64,000 bases of DNA from Aurantiacibacter sp. MUD11 (GCF_026967575.1 NZ_CP114054.1:434001-498000), one strand, 5' to 3'; positions 20,806 through 29,555 are shown, counted from the first letter of the stretch. The notes: generated from the letters alone by a model not told the origin. Made by a program: numbers and translations.

Positions 20806-21915
20806 ATGACTGATCTCTTCGAAAACCCCATCGGCCTCGACGGCTTTGAATTCGTCGAATTCTGCGCTCCCGAAAAGGGCGTCATCGAACCCGTGTTCCA
20901 GGCCATGGGCTTCACCCATGTGGCCAACCACCGGTCCAAGGACGTGCAGCTGTGGCGACAGGGGCAGATCAACCTGATCGCCAATTACGAGCCGCGTAGT
21001 GCGGCCTGGTTCTTCGCCCGCGAACACGGCCCGTCGGCCTGCGGCATGGGCTTCCGTGTGAAGGACGCCGCCAAGGCCTATTCCGAACTGCTCGCGCGCG
21101 GCGCGGAGCCGGTGCAGGTCGAAACCGGTCCGATGGAACTGCGCATCCCCGCCATCCGCGGCATCGGCGGCGCGATCGTCTACCTGATCGACCGCTATCA
21201 GGATGACGCAGGCAACGGCCTGTCCATCTACGACATCGACTTCGAATACCTCGACGGTGTGGAGAAGTACCCGGAAGGCGCCGGCTTCAATGTCATCGAT
21301 CACCTGACGCACAACGTCTATACCGGCCGCATGTCCTACTGGGCGGATTACTACGAGCGGCTGTTCAACTTCCGCGAAATCCGCTTCTTCGACATCAAGG
21401 GCGAATACACCGGCCTGACGTCCAAGGCGCTGACCGCGCCCGACGGCAAGATCCGCATCCCGCTCAACGAGGAAGGCGAAGGCGGCAAGGGCCAGATCGA
21501 GGAATTCCTGCGCGAATTCAACGGCGAAGGCATCCAGCATATCGCGCTGATCTGCGACGACCTCGTGACGGCATGGGACAAGCTGAAGGACTTCGGCGTG
21601 CCCTTCATGACCGCCCCGCCCGCGACCTATTACGAGATGCTCGACGAACGCCTGCCCGGCCATGGCGAGGACGTCGAAGCGCTCAAGATGCGCGGCATCC
21701 TGCTGGATGGTACGACCGAAGGCGGCAGCCCTCGCCTGCTGCTGCAGATATTCGCTGAGGCGCAGGTCGGCCCGGTGTTCTTCGAATTCATCCAGCGCAA
21801 GGGTGACGAGGGCTTCGGCGAAGGCAACTTCAAGGCCCTGTTCGAGAGCATGGAGCGCGACCAGATTCGCCGCGGCGTGCTCGATGTTGAGGATGCCAAG
21901 ACGGTCGACGCCTGA
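20806..21915 (+). CDS. hppD: 4-Hydroxyphenylpyruvate dioxygenase
   Basis: 369-residue Fe(II) dioxygenase converting 4-hydroxyphenylpyruvate to homogentisate in tyrosine catabolism. It has two vicinal-oxygen-chelate halves. The iron ligands are visible as His in [10 protein letters not shown], His in [11 protein letters not shown] and Glu in [10 protein letters not shown]. The start at ATG 20806 ([16 protein letters not shown]) matches homologues; the open frame extends to 20677 but into the ftsB-like gene. No other homogentisate-pathway gene lies beside it. Loss of tyrosine toxicity or pigment formation would be the expected role. Confidence 0.97.
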   Translation: MTDLFENPIGLDGFEFVEFCAPEKGVIEPVFQAMGFTHVANHRSKDVQLWRQGQINLIANYEPRSAAWFFAREHGPSACGMGFRVKDAAKAYSELLARGAEPVQVETGPMELRIPAIRGIGGAIVYLIDRYQDDAGNGLSIYDIDFEYLDGVEKYPEGAGFNVIDHLTHNVYTGRMSYWADYYERLFNFREIRFFDIKGEYTGLTSKALTAPDGKIRIPLNEEGEGGKGQIEEFLREFNGEGIQHIALICDDLVTAWDKLKDFGVPFMTAPPATYYEMLDERLPGHGEDVEALKMRGILLDGTTEGGSPRLLLQIFAEAQVGPVFFEFIQRKGDEGFGEGNFKALFESMERDQIRRGVLDVEDAKTVDA

Positions 21916-22034
21916 TTTCCAAGGCAATGCATGGGGAAAAGCGCCGCATTGAATTGTTCAGCGCGGCGCAATCCCCTTGCACCGAAACTCCTTCCACGCC
22001 ATCACTCGCGCGACGAGAGGAGTTTTTCGACACC

Positions 22035-22580
22035 ATGACCGCGTTTCGCGCACTTACGCTTGCCGCCGCATCGATCCCGCTCACCCTGCTGGCCGCCCCG
22101 GCCGCTGCGCAGGTGAGCGACGAGATCGTGCTGAACATCCTGCGCAACTGTGCGCAGATCGACGATCCGACCGCGCGTCTCGCCTGCTACGACAACAATA
22201 TCCGCTCCGCCGGCGGCCAGCCCCGCAACTCGGTTCCTGGTTCGATGGCGGCGCCGACGGGTGGTGCGGGCGCTCCGCTCAACACCCAGGGGCCCTCGGG
22301 CTTCGGCCGTGAGGACATTCGCACGCCGGAACGCTTCGAAACGCCCGCCGGTCAGCTGGACGAGCTGACCGCCCGCGTCAGCGCGGTCAGCCAGCAGCAA
22401 CGCGGGATTTACCTCATCACGCTGGAAGACGGCGCGCAGTGGATCTTCACCGAAGGCGTGCCCTTCTCCTATCGCCCGCCGCGCGTGGGTGATCGTGTCG
22501 AGATCGACCGTGCTTCGCTGGGCAGCTTCCTGCTGACCTACGACAGCCAGGCATCGGTGCGCGTCCGCCGCGTCCGCTAG
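22035..22580 (+). CDS. Exported small protein, function unknown
   Basis: 181 residues from ATG 22035 with AGAGGAG about 12 nt upstream. A clear signal peptide (FRALTLAAASIPLTLLAAPAAAQ) is followed by NILRNCAQIDDPTARLACYD, a Cys-x-I-x-D...RLACYD motif seen at the N-terminus of several exported proteins of unknown role. A Gly/Pro/Asn-rich linker leads to a small beta domain (GIYLITLEDGAQWIFTEGV ... RVGDRVEIDRASLGSFLL) that looks OB- or SH3-like. It lies 119 bp downstream of hppD and is convergent with the MarR gene. Confidence 0.78.
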   Translation: MTAFRALTLAAASIPLTLLAAPAAAQVSDEIVLNILRNCAQIDDPTARLACYDNNIRSAGGQPRNSVPGSMAAPTGGAGAPLNTQGPSGFGREDIRTPERFETPAGQLDELTARVSAVSQQQRGIYLITLEDGAQWIFTEGVPFSYRPPRVGDRVEIDRASLGSFLLTYDSQASVRVRRVR

Positions 22581-22614
22581 GACGCTGCCGACCTACTAGC
22601 AGATCCAGTCCCAG

Positions 22615-23919
22615 TTATTTCTGGTCGAGTTCGTCGAAGGTGCGCTCGCGCTCGAGCTGCACGACGGCATTTCGCCTGACTTTTTCAAAGGTTGCCAGGA
22701 ACTGTTCGCGTTCCGGCATGGACAGCGGGGCCATCAGGAAGGCGCTGCGCTGGCGACTGGCCTCCTGGATGATTTCGAAAAGGCGCTGCCCCTCGGCCGT
22801 CGGGCTGAACTTGCCGTGACGGCGGCCTGGCTGACCAGCGCGCTCGATCAGACCACGCTCGACCAAGGCGCGGACCGTGCGTCCCGCCTGACTGTGGTCG
22901 CGGTCCAGCCTGGAGACCAGCGTGTTCCAGTCGATCGGCGCGTCGAGGGCGATTTCGTTCAGCACCCAACTCTCGAAATTCGACAGGTTCGTCAGGCGCT
23001 TGAAGGTCAAAGCTCCACTGCGGCTGAAGTAGGCGGAAAGCGTCATCAGCGGTGAGATGATCCGTCCGCGCTCGATCACGATGGGATGACCCGAACTTGG
23101 CTCATAGGCCGGATCGATGGCGAACGGATTGAGCGACTTCACCTCGCCCTGGCTCAGCGCCCGCTCCTGCTCGTAGAGCATGACCGCGCGGTGCAGCAGC
23201 TTTTCAATCACCGCGAAGAACTGTGCCAGCTCCTCGTCGCCGATATCGAAAGTCAGCTCGCGGTTGCGCAGCTCGGCCAGGCGCAACAGGCGATCGCTTA
23301 ATGCGGTGCCCTTGCGGGTCAGGCTGACGGGAGCGCGGATCTGGTCGCGCTCGACCATCTTCAGTTCCAGCAGCCGCTTCACCGAGCGGCTCACCTGCGC
23401 CTTGTCGACGCCGACCGCACTGGAAATGTCGGCCGGCACCAGCGCGCCCTGGCTCCGCAACAGGAACAGGATACGCCGATCGAGTTCGACCAGGTCGATC
23501 TCGCGGGCGTAGGAGAGTTCCGCGCTCTCGCGCACCTTGTAGAGCAGCTGCCACAGGTCCTGCTGGATGACATTGGGCGGATCGTCGCGCCCTGCCCGGT
23601 GGGTTTCCGCCTCTGGCGCCAAACCGTTGAGAATGATCGACAGCCGGGTGGAAAACTCCGGCGGGACAGTGTTGCCCGCCCCCGTGACCCCGTCGCTGGA
23701 ACGGGCACCGAGAGCGAAGGCCTCGACGATCCGCGTTGCCTCTTCGGCCATCGGACCGAGCAAGCCGGTCAGTTCCTCGACGGCCTTGCCATCGCTCGCC
23801 GCTTCCGGTCCGTCGGCATAGACCGCCTTCGCGCGATCCATCAGGACAGCCCGCCACTGCGGTACGGCCCTGTCGCCAGCCTTGACCTGCCTGTTCTCCC
23901 GAGACGTGTTCATCATCAT
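22615..23919 (-). CDS. Transcriptional regulator with two MarR-type winged-helix domains
   Basis: 434 residues, about three times the usual MarR length. The first winged helix is at about residues 142-210 (LVELDRRILFLLRSQGALVP, then VGVDKAQVSRSVKRLLELKM as the recognition region). The second is at about 312-385 (FESWVLNEIALDAPIDWNTL, then HSQAGRTVRALVERGLIERA). MarR proteins normally dimerise; here two units are fused, so one chain could bind one palindrome. Three consecutive in-frame ATGs (23919, 23916, 23913) leave the start open by two codons. It is divergent from the TonB receptor over a 647-bp gap. Confidence 0.82.
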   Translation of the reverse strand: MMMNTSRENRQVKAGDRAVPQWRAVLMDRAKAVYADGPEAASDGKAVEELTGLLGPMAEEATRIVEAFALGARSSDGVTGAGNTVPPEFSTRLSIILNGLAPEAETHRAGRDDPPNVIQQDLWQLLYKVRESAELSYAREIDLVELDRRILFLLRSQGALVPADISSAVGVDKAQVSRSVKRLLELKMVERDQIRAPVSLTRKGTALSDRLLRLAELRNRELTFDIGDEELAQFFAVIEKLLHRAVMLYEQERALSQGEVKSLNPFAIDPAYEPSSGHPIVIERGRIISPLMTLSAYFSRSGALTFKRLTNLSNFESWVLNEIALDAPIDWNTLVSRLDRDHSQAGRTVRALVERGLIERAGQPGRRHGKFSPTAEGQRLFEIIQEASRQRSAFLMAPLSMPEREQFLATFEKVRRNAVVQLERERTFDELDQK

Positions 23920-24566
23920 GCACTTTTGTTGCTTGGACGCGGCATAATTGACTTTGGCCGGTTTGAACAGCGAAGCGGGCCTTGAGCGGCGGCTTCGTCC
24001 ACAAATGACGCGAGTCTGCGCCGTTCACGGCATTTCGGACACGGTCAACAAGATCGGTGCGCCACGAAGTTTCAATGCGATGCAGGTTAGCAACACTTTA
24101 TTGCGCATCGGAGCGCGGAATGACCCGCGCACGCTCTAGAGCATTGATTAATAGCGGGAAATTAATTTCACAATTGCGAAAGCATGCCGCGTTTCAAACC
24201 TTCGGATGAGCGAAACGGGACCCAATGGCGCATAGGTCCACAGCGCCTGGCCAGACCTGACTAGACACTATCAACGAGCACGAATATGTCTTGGAACCGG
24301 TGAGAAAGTGACCGATTCAACGGTTGGTCCACCGGGGGAGGAATGCATGCAGGCAGCGCGCTACAGCGCCAACACAGGACCGGTTTCCCCGGCTCTGGCC
24401 TCTTTGCATCTGTCCTCCGAACTCAACCGTCAGTTTTGCAGTTCCCGCAGACATGCGTCGGCAACCAGGGTGCTTGCCGGCCATGGCCCGGGCATTTTCT
24501 GTGGGACGATGAAACCCGGCAGGTTCGCACAGTGCGTTCCTGCCACCACTGTGAAGGGAGCACAAA
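23920..24566. other. Long intergenic region between MarR-type regulator and TonB receptor
   Basis: 647 bp without a convincing gene. It is locally AT-richer around 24145-24185, where a near-perfect palindrome lies. A strong ribosome-site-like GGGGGAGG at 24334-24341 precedes a possible small ORF (24347-24580). The rest shows no strong hairpin or repeat to me. It probably holds both divergent promoters and a long TonB-receptor leader. Confidence 0.6.
24166..24181. promoter_or_regulatory. Candidate MarR-type operator (palindrome)
   Basis: TTTCACAATTGCGAAA, symmetric except for one base pair. It is directly preceded by ATTAAT-N8-ATTAAT (24147-24166). It lies about 245 bp upstream of the MarR-type gene start and 385 bp upstream of the receptor. 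Size and symmetry suit a MarR dimer, but binding is inferred only from position. Confidence 0.4.
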
Positions 24567-24580
24567 GTGAGGAGCTTTAA
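24347..24580 (+). CDS. Possible small upstream ORF overlapping the TonB receptor start
   Basis: 77 codons from ATG 24347, preceded 5 nt upstream by the strong ribosome-site-like GGGGGAGG. It ends 14 bases inside the TonB receptor gene, which would allow translational coupling. Against it: third-position GC is clearly lower than in neighbouring genes, the peptide (MQAARYSANTGPVSPALASL...) resembles nothing I know, and an ATG in another frame lies at 24343. Listed as a weak candidate only. Confidence 0.2.
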   Translation: MQAARYSANTGPVSPALASLHLSSELNRQFCSSRRHASATRVLAGHGPGIFCGTMKPGRFAQCVPATTVKGAQSEEL

Positions 24581-27500
24581 CAATCAGCAGGTCTTCAAGG
24601 CGCTGCTGCTGGCCGGTGGTGCCAGCACGCTCGGCTTGGCGGCACCGGCTATGGCACAGGACGTCGATTGTAACGATCCTGCTAACGCCAATGCCCCCGC
24701 CTGTACGACAGGCGAGCGCATCGTCGTTACCGGTTCGCGTATTGCCGGCGACTTCGAGGCCAACAGCCCGATGACGACCATCGATGAAGGTTTCCTGGCC
24801 AACTCGGCCACGGCTGCCATCGAATCCAACCTGAACCGTCTGCCGCAGTTCGTTCCGGCCCAGACGCCGACGCAGGGTGGCGACATCCAGCCGACGGCAA
24901 CCAACACGCCGGGTGCTGCGACCGTGTCGCTGCGCGGTGTCGGTTCCAACCGTAATCTCGTCCTGATCGACGGTCGCCGCGGTACGCCGGGCAACGCCTC
25001 GGGCGTGGTTGACATCTCGACCATCCCGTCGGCTGCCATCGAGCGCATCGAAGTGATTTCGGGCGGCGCCTCGGCTACCTACGGTGCCGACGCTGTGGCT
25101 GGTGTTACCAACTTCATCCTGAAGAAGGATTTCGAAGGTCTCGAACTGGACGCCAACTTCGGCATCACCCAGGAAGGCGACAACTTCGAATACCAGCTGT
25201 CGGGCATCATGGGTTCCGACTTCGACGATGGCCGCGGCAACGTGTCGATCGCCATGTCGATGAACACTCGCGAAGCCAACTACCTGCGTGATCGCGAATG
25301 GTACCAGGAACTGTGGGCCGACCCGACCATCGGCGGTACCCAGTTCTTCATCGACACGCCGGGTATCAACTTCGGCTTCGGCAACCTGCCGGACTTCAGC
25401 ACTGTATTTGGCCCGGCGGCCGCAGGGCCGCGGTTCGGCCAGACCGTGTTCGTGCAGCCGGATGGTACGCCGTTCACCACCAACTTTGGTGGCTTTGGCA
25501 ATAGCAACTTTACGCTGGCCAATGGTGGTCGCCCGTACCAGGTAAGCTCGAACGGCACCATTTCGCAGAACAACACCAACCTGTACCTGATCCTGCCGCT
25601 GACGCGTTACAACCTGTTCGCCCGCGGCAACTACGAGATCAACGACTGGGTCGGTGTGTTCGCACAGGGCCTCTTCAGCCACGTCGAGACCTACACGCGT
25701 AACGAGCCGGGCCCGATCTTCGCCGGTTGGGGGGCAACCGCAGACCCGACCCAGCTTGATCGTGACCAGCTGCCGGACGACCTCTGGACGCTGCTCGACA
25801 GCCGTCCGAATCCGGACGCTCCGTTCACCATTCAGGCGCTGCTGCCGGACGATCGTGAAACCTTCACGGACGTGACGACCTACAACCTGACGGCCGGCCT
25901 CGAGGGCTATATCCCCTCCACCAGCCTGTCGTGGGAACTGTTCGTCAGCCACGGTATCTCGTCGACCTACGCCAAGCAGACCGGTGTGTACTCGCTCGAG
26001 CGTATGCGCGCTGTGCTGGGTGCACCGAACTTCGGTGAAGGCTTCGAAGTCCAGGGTAACTCGACTTCGGGTGGCTTCGGTGCTTCGACCGGCCGGTGTA
26101 CTTCTGGCCTGAACTTCTACATCGAGCCGGCTGGCGGTATTTCCGAGGACTGTCTCGAAGCCGTTCGTGCCGACCTGAAGAACCGTTCGGAAGTCACGCA
26201 GACCATCGTCGAAGCGAACATCGCCGGCGGCCTGTTCGACCTGCCTGCCGGTGAAGTCGGTGCCGCGATCGGTGCCAGCTATCGCGAGCTGCAGTTCCAG
26301 TTCGACAACGATACCCTGACCACTCAGGGCCGCTCGTTCCAGGACCAGGCGCTGGGCATCTACCCGAGCGGCAACGTCGACGCCATGTTCGACGTGAAGG
26401 AAGTGTACGGCGAATTGCTGATCCCGCTTCTTTCCGACGTTCCGGGCATCCAGCAGTTCAATCTGGAGCTTGGCGGTCGTATCTCGGATTACTCGACCAC
26501 GGGTACGAGCTACACCTACAAGATCCTGGGCGACTGGGAAGTCACCGACTGGCTGCGTTTCCGTGGCGGTTACAACCGCGCGGAACGCGCACCGAACATC
26601 GGCGAGCTGTTCCTTGCGGCGCAGCAGACCTTCGGTGTGAACACTGCTGGTGACCCCTGCTCGAAGTTGAACCCGCTGTCGTTCTCGGCGAACAATGCCA
26701 ATGCCAACGGTGCCGGCGTCGAAGCCGTCTGCCGTGTGCAGATGAACCAGTCCGGAGACCTGACCGCTGATGACTTCTTCTATCAGCAAGCCCCAGATGG
26801 CACTTACGTCAATGGCGCATCGGCTTCCGGTACCTTCGGCTTTGCCTTCCCGACGACCATTGGTAACCCAAACCTGGTTCCGGAAACCGCCGATACCTGG
26901 ACTGCCGGTGTGGTGATCACCTCGCCGCTCGACAACCCGCTGTTCAACCGCTTCCGCTTGTCGGTCGACTGGTTCGACATCTCGGTTGAAGACGCCATCG
27001 GTGAACAGACCGTGGCTGTGGCACTGCAGCAGTGCTACGACCCGGCCCTGAACCCCGCATGGGCGAGCAACGATCCGACCACGATCGCCAACTCGCAGTT
27101 CTGTCAGCTGGTTCCGCGTAACGCGCAGAACGGTGGCCTCGGCAACGTGAGCCGCACCTATGTGAACAACGGTGAGTTCAGCGTGTCGGGTATCGACGTC
27201 CAGCTCGACTGGGGCTTCGATGTCGGTCCGGGCTCGGTCAACCTCAACGTGCTGGCAAACTACCTGCTGCACTTTGAATCGACCGCGCTGGCCGGCGTTG
27301 TGCCGATCGTCGACTATGTCGGTACGCAGGGTACGGGCGAGAACGGCCTGAACACCGGTGTGTACGAGTATCGTGTCCTCACGACGCTCGGCTACAACTG
27401 GGGTCCGGCTTACCTCGGCGTCCAGTGGCAGCACCTGCCCTCGATCGAAGACGCTTCGGAAGCTCAGTTTGGTCCGAACCAGACCACCGGCTTCCCGAGC

Positions 27501-27719
27501 TACAACATCTTCGACCTGAACGGCACCTACGCTGTGACGGACGACATCAACCTGCGCTTCGGTGTGCAGAACCTGTTCAACAAGGCTCCGCCGCTGGGTA
27601 ACCGCAACCTGGCCAACGAGCCGGGCACGGGACCGGGTCTGCCGGGTGGTTCGTTCAACTCGCTGTTCTACGACACCAACGGCCGTCGCTTCTACTTCGG
27701 TGCGAACCTCCGGTTCTAA
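24567..27719 (+). CDS. TonB-dependent outer membrane receptor
   Basis: 1050 residues from GTG 24567 with AAGGGAG upstream. Signal peptide: VFKALLLAGGASTLGLAAPAMAQ. Next come a short Cys-bracketed extension, a TonB-box-like ERIVVTGSRI, and the plug (VSLRGVGSNRNLVLIDGRRG; SAAIERIEVISGGASATYGA; VAGVTNFILKKDFEG). The barrel runs to the C-terminal aromatic FYFGANLRF. The type is common in sphingomonads, where such receptors import oligosaccharides, peptides or aromatic compounds rather than siderophores; the substrate cannot be told from sequence. Codon use looks like that of a highly expressed gene. A strong terminator follows. Confidence 0.93.
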   Translation: MRSFNNQQVFKALLLAGGASTLGLAAPAMAQDVDCNDPANANAPACTTGERIVVTGSRIAGDFEANSPMTTIDEGFLANSATAAIESNLNRLPQFVPAQTPTQGGDIQPTATNTPGAATVSLRGVGSNRNLVLIDGRRGTPGNASGVVDISTIPSAAIERIEVISGGASATYGADAVAGVTNFILKKDFEGLELDANFGITQEGDNFEYQLSGIMGSDFDDGRGNVSIAMSMNTREANYLRDREWYQELWADPTIGGTQFFIDTPGINFGFGNLPDFSTVFGPAAAGPRFGQTVFVQPDGTPFTTNFGGFGNSNFTLANGGRPYQVSSNGTISQNNTNLYLILPLTRYNLFARGNYEINDWVGVFAQGLFSHVETYTRNEPGPIFAGWGATADPTQLDRDQLPDDLWTLLDSRPNPDAPFTIQALLPDDRETFTDVTTYNLTAGLEGYIPSTSLSWELFVSHGISSTYAKQTGVYSLERMRAVLGAPNFGEGFEVQGNSTSGGFGASTGRCTSGLNFYIEPAGGISEDCLEAVRADLKNRSEVTQTIVEANIAGGLFDLPAGEVGAAIGASYRELQFQFDNDTLTTQGRSFQDQALGIYPSGNVDAMFDVKEVYGELLIPLLSDVPGIQQFNLELGGRISDYSTTGTSYTYKILGDWEVTDWLRFRGGYNRAERAPNIGELFLAAQQTFGVNTAGDPCSKLNPLSFSANNANANGAGVEAVCRVQMNQSGDLTADDFFYQQAPDGTYVNGASASGTFGFAFPTTIGNPNLVPETADTWTAGVVITSPLDNPLFNRFRLSVDWFDISVEDAIGEQTVAVALQQCYDPALNPAWASNDPTTIANSQFCQLVPRNAQNGGLGNVSRTYVNNGEFSVSGIDVQLDWGFDVGPGSVNLNVLANYLLHFESTALAGVVPIVDYVGTQGTGENGLNTGVYEYRVLTTLGYNWGPAYLGVQWQHLPSIEDASEAQFGPNQTTGFPSYNIFDLNGTYAVTDDINLRFGVQNLFNKAPPLGNRNLANEPGTGPGLPGGSFNSLFYDTNGRRFYFGANLRF

Positions 27720-27745
27720 TCGAAGAGCGACAGCTCAAGAGAACG

Positions 27746-27778
27746 GGGCCTCTCCTTCGGGAGGGGCCCTTTTCTTTT
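27746..27778 (+). terminator. Intrinsic terminator of the TonB receptor gene
   Basis: Ten-bp stem GGGCCTCTCC / GGAGGGGCCC (one G-U pair) closed by a TTCG tetraloop and followed by TTTTCTTTT. It lies 27 bp after the stop codon. Confidence 0.93.
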
Positions 27779-27804
27779 GGGCGCTGCAGATCTGCCCCGG
27801 ATAA

Positions 27805-27844
27805 ACCAAAGGGCAGCACCCTTCGCAGGATGCTGCCCTTTGGT
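27805..27844 (-). terminator. Long perfect hairpin at the 3' end of tRNA-Arg
   Basis: ACCAAAGGGCAGCA / TGCTGCCCTTTGGT, a perfect 14-bp stem with a 12-nt loop. One arm includes the last four bases (ACCA) of the minus-strand tRNA. Downstream on the minus strand only a short TTTAT follows. It probably ends tRNA transcription and presents the 3' end for processing. Confidence 0.7.
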
Positions 27845-27917
27845 GCGCCCGACAGGATTCGAACCTGTGGCCCCCGGATTAGGAATCCGATGCTCTATCC
27901 AACTGAGCTACGGGCGC
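27841..27917 (-). tRNA. tRNA-Arg (anticodon CCT)
   Basis: 77 nt with the CCA end encoded. The acceptor stem GCGCCCG pairs with CGGGCGC; the D-arm is AGCTCAGTTGGATAGAGC; the anticodon loop is TTCCTAA in a five-pair stem; the T-arm is CAGGTTCGAATCCTG. It decodes the rare AGG codon. It lies between the TonB receptor terminator and the DUF1178 gene. No integrase or target-site repeat is seen beside it. Confidence 0.98.
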
Positions 27918-27956
27918 TTCGCTGTTTTCTCTAAGAGGGAGAATAGCCGCTGACAA

Positions 27957-28421
27957 TCAATTGACGTCGTCAGGCGGTGCCACCGGCAGGGGCAGCGGCG
28001 CGACGGGTACGCCTTCGTCCAGCAGTTCCCTGGCTTCCTCCAGGCTGGCCTCGCCATGGATCGCTTCATGCTCGCGTTCGCCATAGTGCATGGCGCGCGA
28101 TTGCTCGGCGAAGTCCTTGCCCACCCAGGTGCTGTTCTCCAGCGCCTTTGCCTGTGCCTTGGCCAGCTGCTCCAGCGCTTCCGCCACTTCCGGCGTCATC
28201 GGCGCGTTGGAGACATTCTTGCCCTTGGCATTCGGCATGGCGGGCTGCTGGTTGCCCTTCTTGCCCACGGCCGGGGCCATCGGCGCCTTGCTGACGGCAT
28301 CGGAACCGCATTGCGGACAGCTCACCAGTCCACGCTCCTTCTGGGAGACGAAGTCTTCGGACGAGCCGAACCAGCCCTCGAAACGGTGGCCGTTGTCACA
28401 GGAGAGGTCGAATACGATCAT
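27957..28421 (-). CDS. DUF1178 family protein
   Basis: 154 residues. It starts MIVFDLSCDNGHRFEGWFGS and has a second cysteine pair in VSCPQCGSDAVSKAP, a zinc-ribbon-like N-terminus typical of DUF1178, an alphaproteobacterial/betaproteobacterial family of unknown role. The C-terminus is helical and acidic and ends in a Pro-rich tail. Its ATG overlaps the stop of the nitrilase gene by 4 bp. The order glutaredoxin - nitrilase - DUF1178 recurs in alphaproteobacteria, suggesting a shared thiol-related role (inference). Confidence 0.88.
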   Translation of the reverse strand: MIVFDLSCDNGHRFEGWFGSSEDFVSQKERGLVSCPQCGSDAVSKAPMAPAVGKKGNQQPAMPNAKGKNVSNAPMTPEVAEALEQLAKAQAKALENSTWVGKDFAEQSRAMHYGEREHEAIHGEASLEEARELLDEGVPVAPLPLPVAPPDDVN

Positions 28422-29245
28422 TGCGACTGCGATTTAGGGATATCGCGCTTGTTGGCAAGGCTGGGAAGCTGTCGACGAACCTCGGTGATGCGATCGAGCG
28501 ACACCTCGCAGATCCCCAAGCCGGCATTTTCGCCATCCATGTCCAGCAATACCTCGCCCCAGGGATCGACGATCAGCGAGTGGCCATAGGTTCGCCGTCC
28601 GTCGGCATGTTCGCCAACCTGTGCGGCGGCGATGACGAAGGCGCTGGCTTCCACCGCCCGGGCCCGCTGCAGCAGGTGCCAATGGGCCTGGCCAGTGGGA
28701 ACGGTGAAGGCTGCGGGAATTGCGATGGCATCGCAAGCGCGCCGTCCAAGTTCTTCGAAAAGCGCGGGAAAACGGATATCATAACAGATGGTCAGTCCGA
28801 GCCGGCCGAGCGGTGTATCGGGTACGGTCACTACCTGCTCGCCGGGCATATAGGCCGAAGATTCGCGCCAGGCCTCCCCGGTATCCAGCTCCACATCGAA
28901 CATGTGGATCTTGTCATAGCGGGCGGCCACATTGCCTTGTGCATCGAACAACAGCGTGCGGTTGGCCCAGCGCCCGTCCTCGCGCGCCACGGGGAGGCCA
29001 AAGGCTATCCAGATGCCACCCTGCGCGGCCGCATCGGCAATCCTTTCGACCTGACGATTTTCACTTTCCGGCACGATATTGGCGGCTGCGCGCTTGCGAT
29101 CCTTGTCCAGCAGGCCCGCCATCTCCGGGGTAAAGAGCATCTCCGCCCCCGCCCCCGCCGCTTCCCGCGCCGCCGTCACGATCCGGTCGGCGTTGTCCGC
29201 CGGATCGACGCCCGAGGTCATCTGCAGGATGGCAATGCGCGGCAT
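28418..29245 (-). CDS. Carbon-nitrogen hydrolase (Nit1-like deaminated glutathione amidase)
   Basis: 275 residues with the nitrilase-superfamily Glu-Lys-Cys triad: Glu41 (LFTPEMAG), Lys112 (RYDKIHMFD) and Cys154 (TICYDIRFP). The IHMFD and ICYDIRFP context matches the Nit1/Nit2 branch, whose bacterial members repair deaminated glutathione; the neighbour glutaredoxin fits that. It is 13 bp downstream of grxC on the same strand and overlaps DUF1178 by 4 bp, so the three form an operon. Other small amides cannot be excluded as substrates. Confidence 0.88.
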   Translation of the reverse strand: MPRIAILQMTSGVDPADNADRIVTAAREAAGAGAEMLFTPEMAGLLDKDRKRAAANIVPESENRQVERIADAAAQGGIWIAFGLPVAREDGRWANRTLLFDAQGNVAARYDKIHMFDVELDTGEAWRESSAYMPGEQVVTVPDTPLGRLGLTICYDIRFPALFEELGRRACDAIAIPAAFTVPTGQAHWHLLQRARAVEASAFVIAAAQVGEHADGRRTYGHSLIVDPWGEVLLDMDGENAGLGICEVSLDRITEVRRQLPSLANKRDIPKSQSQ

Positions 29246-29258
29246 CGGTCAGTGAGCC

Positions 29259-29522
29259 TTACAGACCCAGCAGGGCGTCCAGCTTGCCCTCGCGGTCGAG
29301 CGCCGCGAGGTCGTCCGAGCCGCCGATGATCTGGTCATTGATGAAGATCTGCGGAACGGTGCGGGCATCGGGATTGCGCTCGAGCATTTCCTCGCGCTTG
29401 GGGCCGCCCAGCGTGATGTCGTACTCGCTGTATTCGACGCCTTTCTGGTCCAGCAAGCGTTTGGCGCGGTGGCAGTAGCCGCAATACATCTTGGTGTAGA
29501 TTTCGACCTTGGGCGCGCTCAC
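29259..29522 (-). CDS. grxC: Glutaredoxin 3
   Basis: 87-residue dithiol oxidoreductase that reduces protein disulfides and ribonucleotide reductase with glutathione. The thioredoxin fold has active site CGYC (Cys14, Cys17) in KMYCGYCHRAKRLL, where most members have CPYC. Glutathione-binding elements RTVPQIFIND and GGSDDLAALDREG are present. It is the first gene of the grxC-nitrilase-DUF1178 operon. The Pro-to-Gly change may shift redox potential; family members with other central residues exist. Confidence 0.93.
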   Translation of the reverse strand: MSAPKVEIYTKMYCGYCHRAKRLLDQKGVEYSEYDITLGGPKREEMLERNPDARTVPQIFINDQIIGGSDDLAALDREGKLDALLGL

Positions 29523-29555
29523 GAAACTTCCTTCGTCTTCGGGGCTCCGGCGATG

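Noticed and set aside
24423..27434. 1003-codon open frame antisense to the TonB receptor
   Set aside because: The receptor frame has a signal peptide, plug motifs and barrel end; the antisense product is Val/Arg/Gly-rich shadow sequence.
27841..27917. tRNA-Arg as an integration site of a mobile element
   Set aside because: No integrase, no repeated 3' tRNA fragment and no change of gene content on either side.
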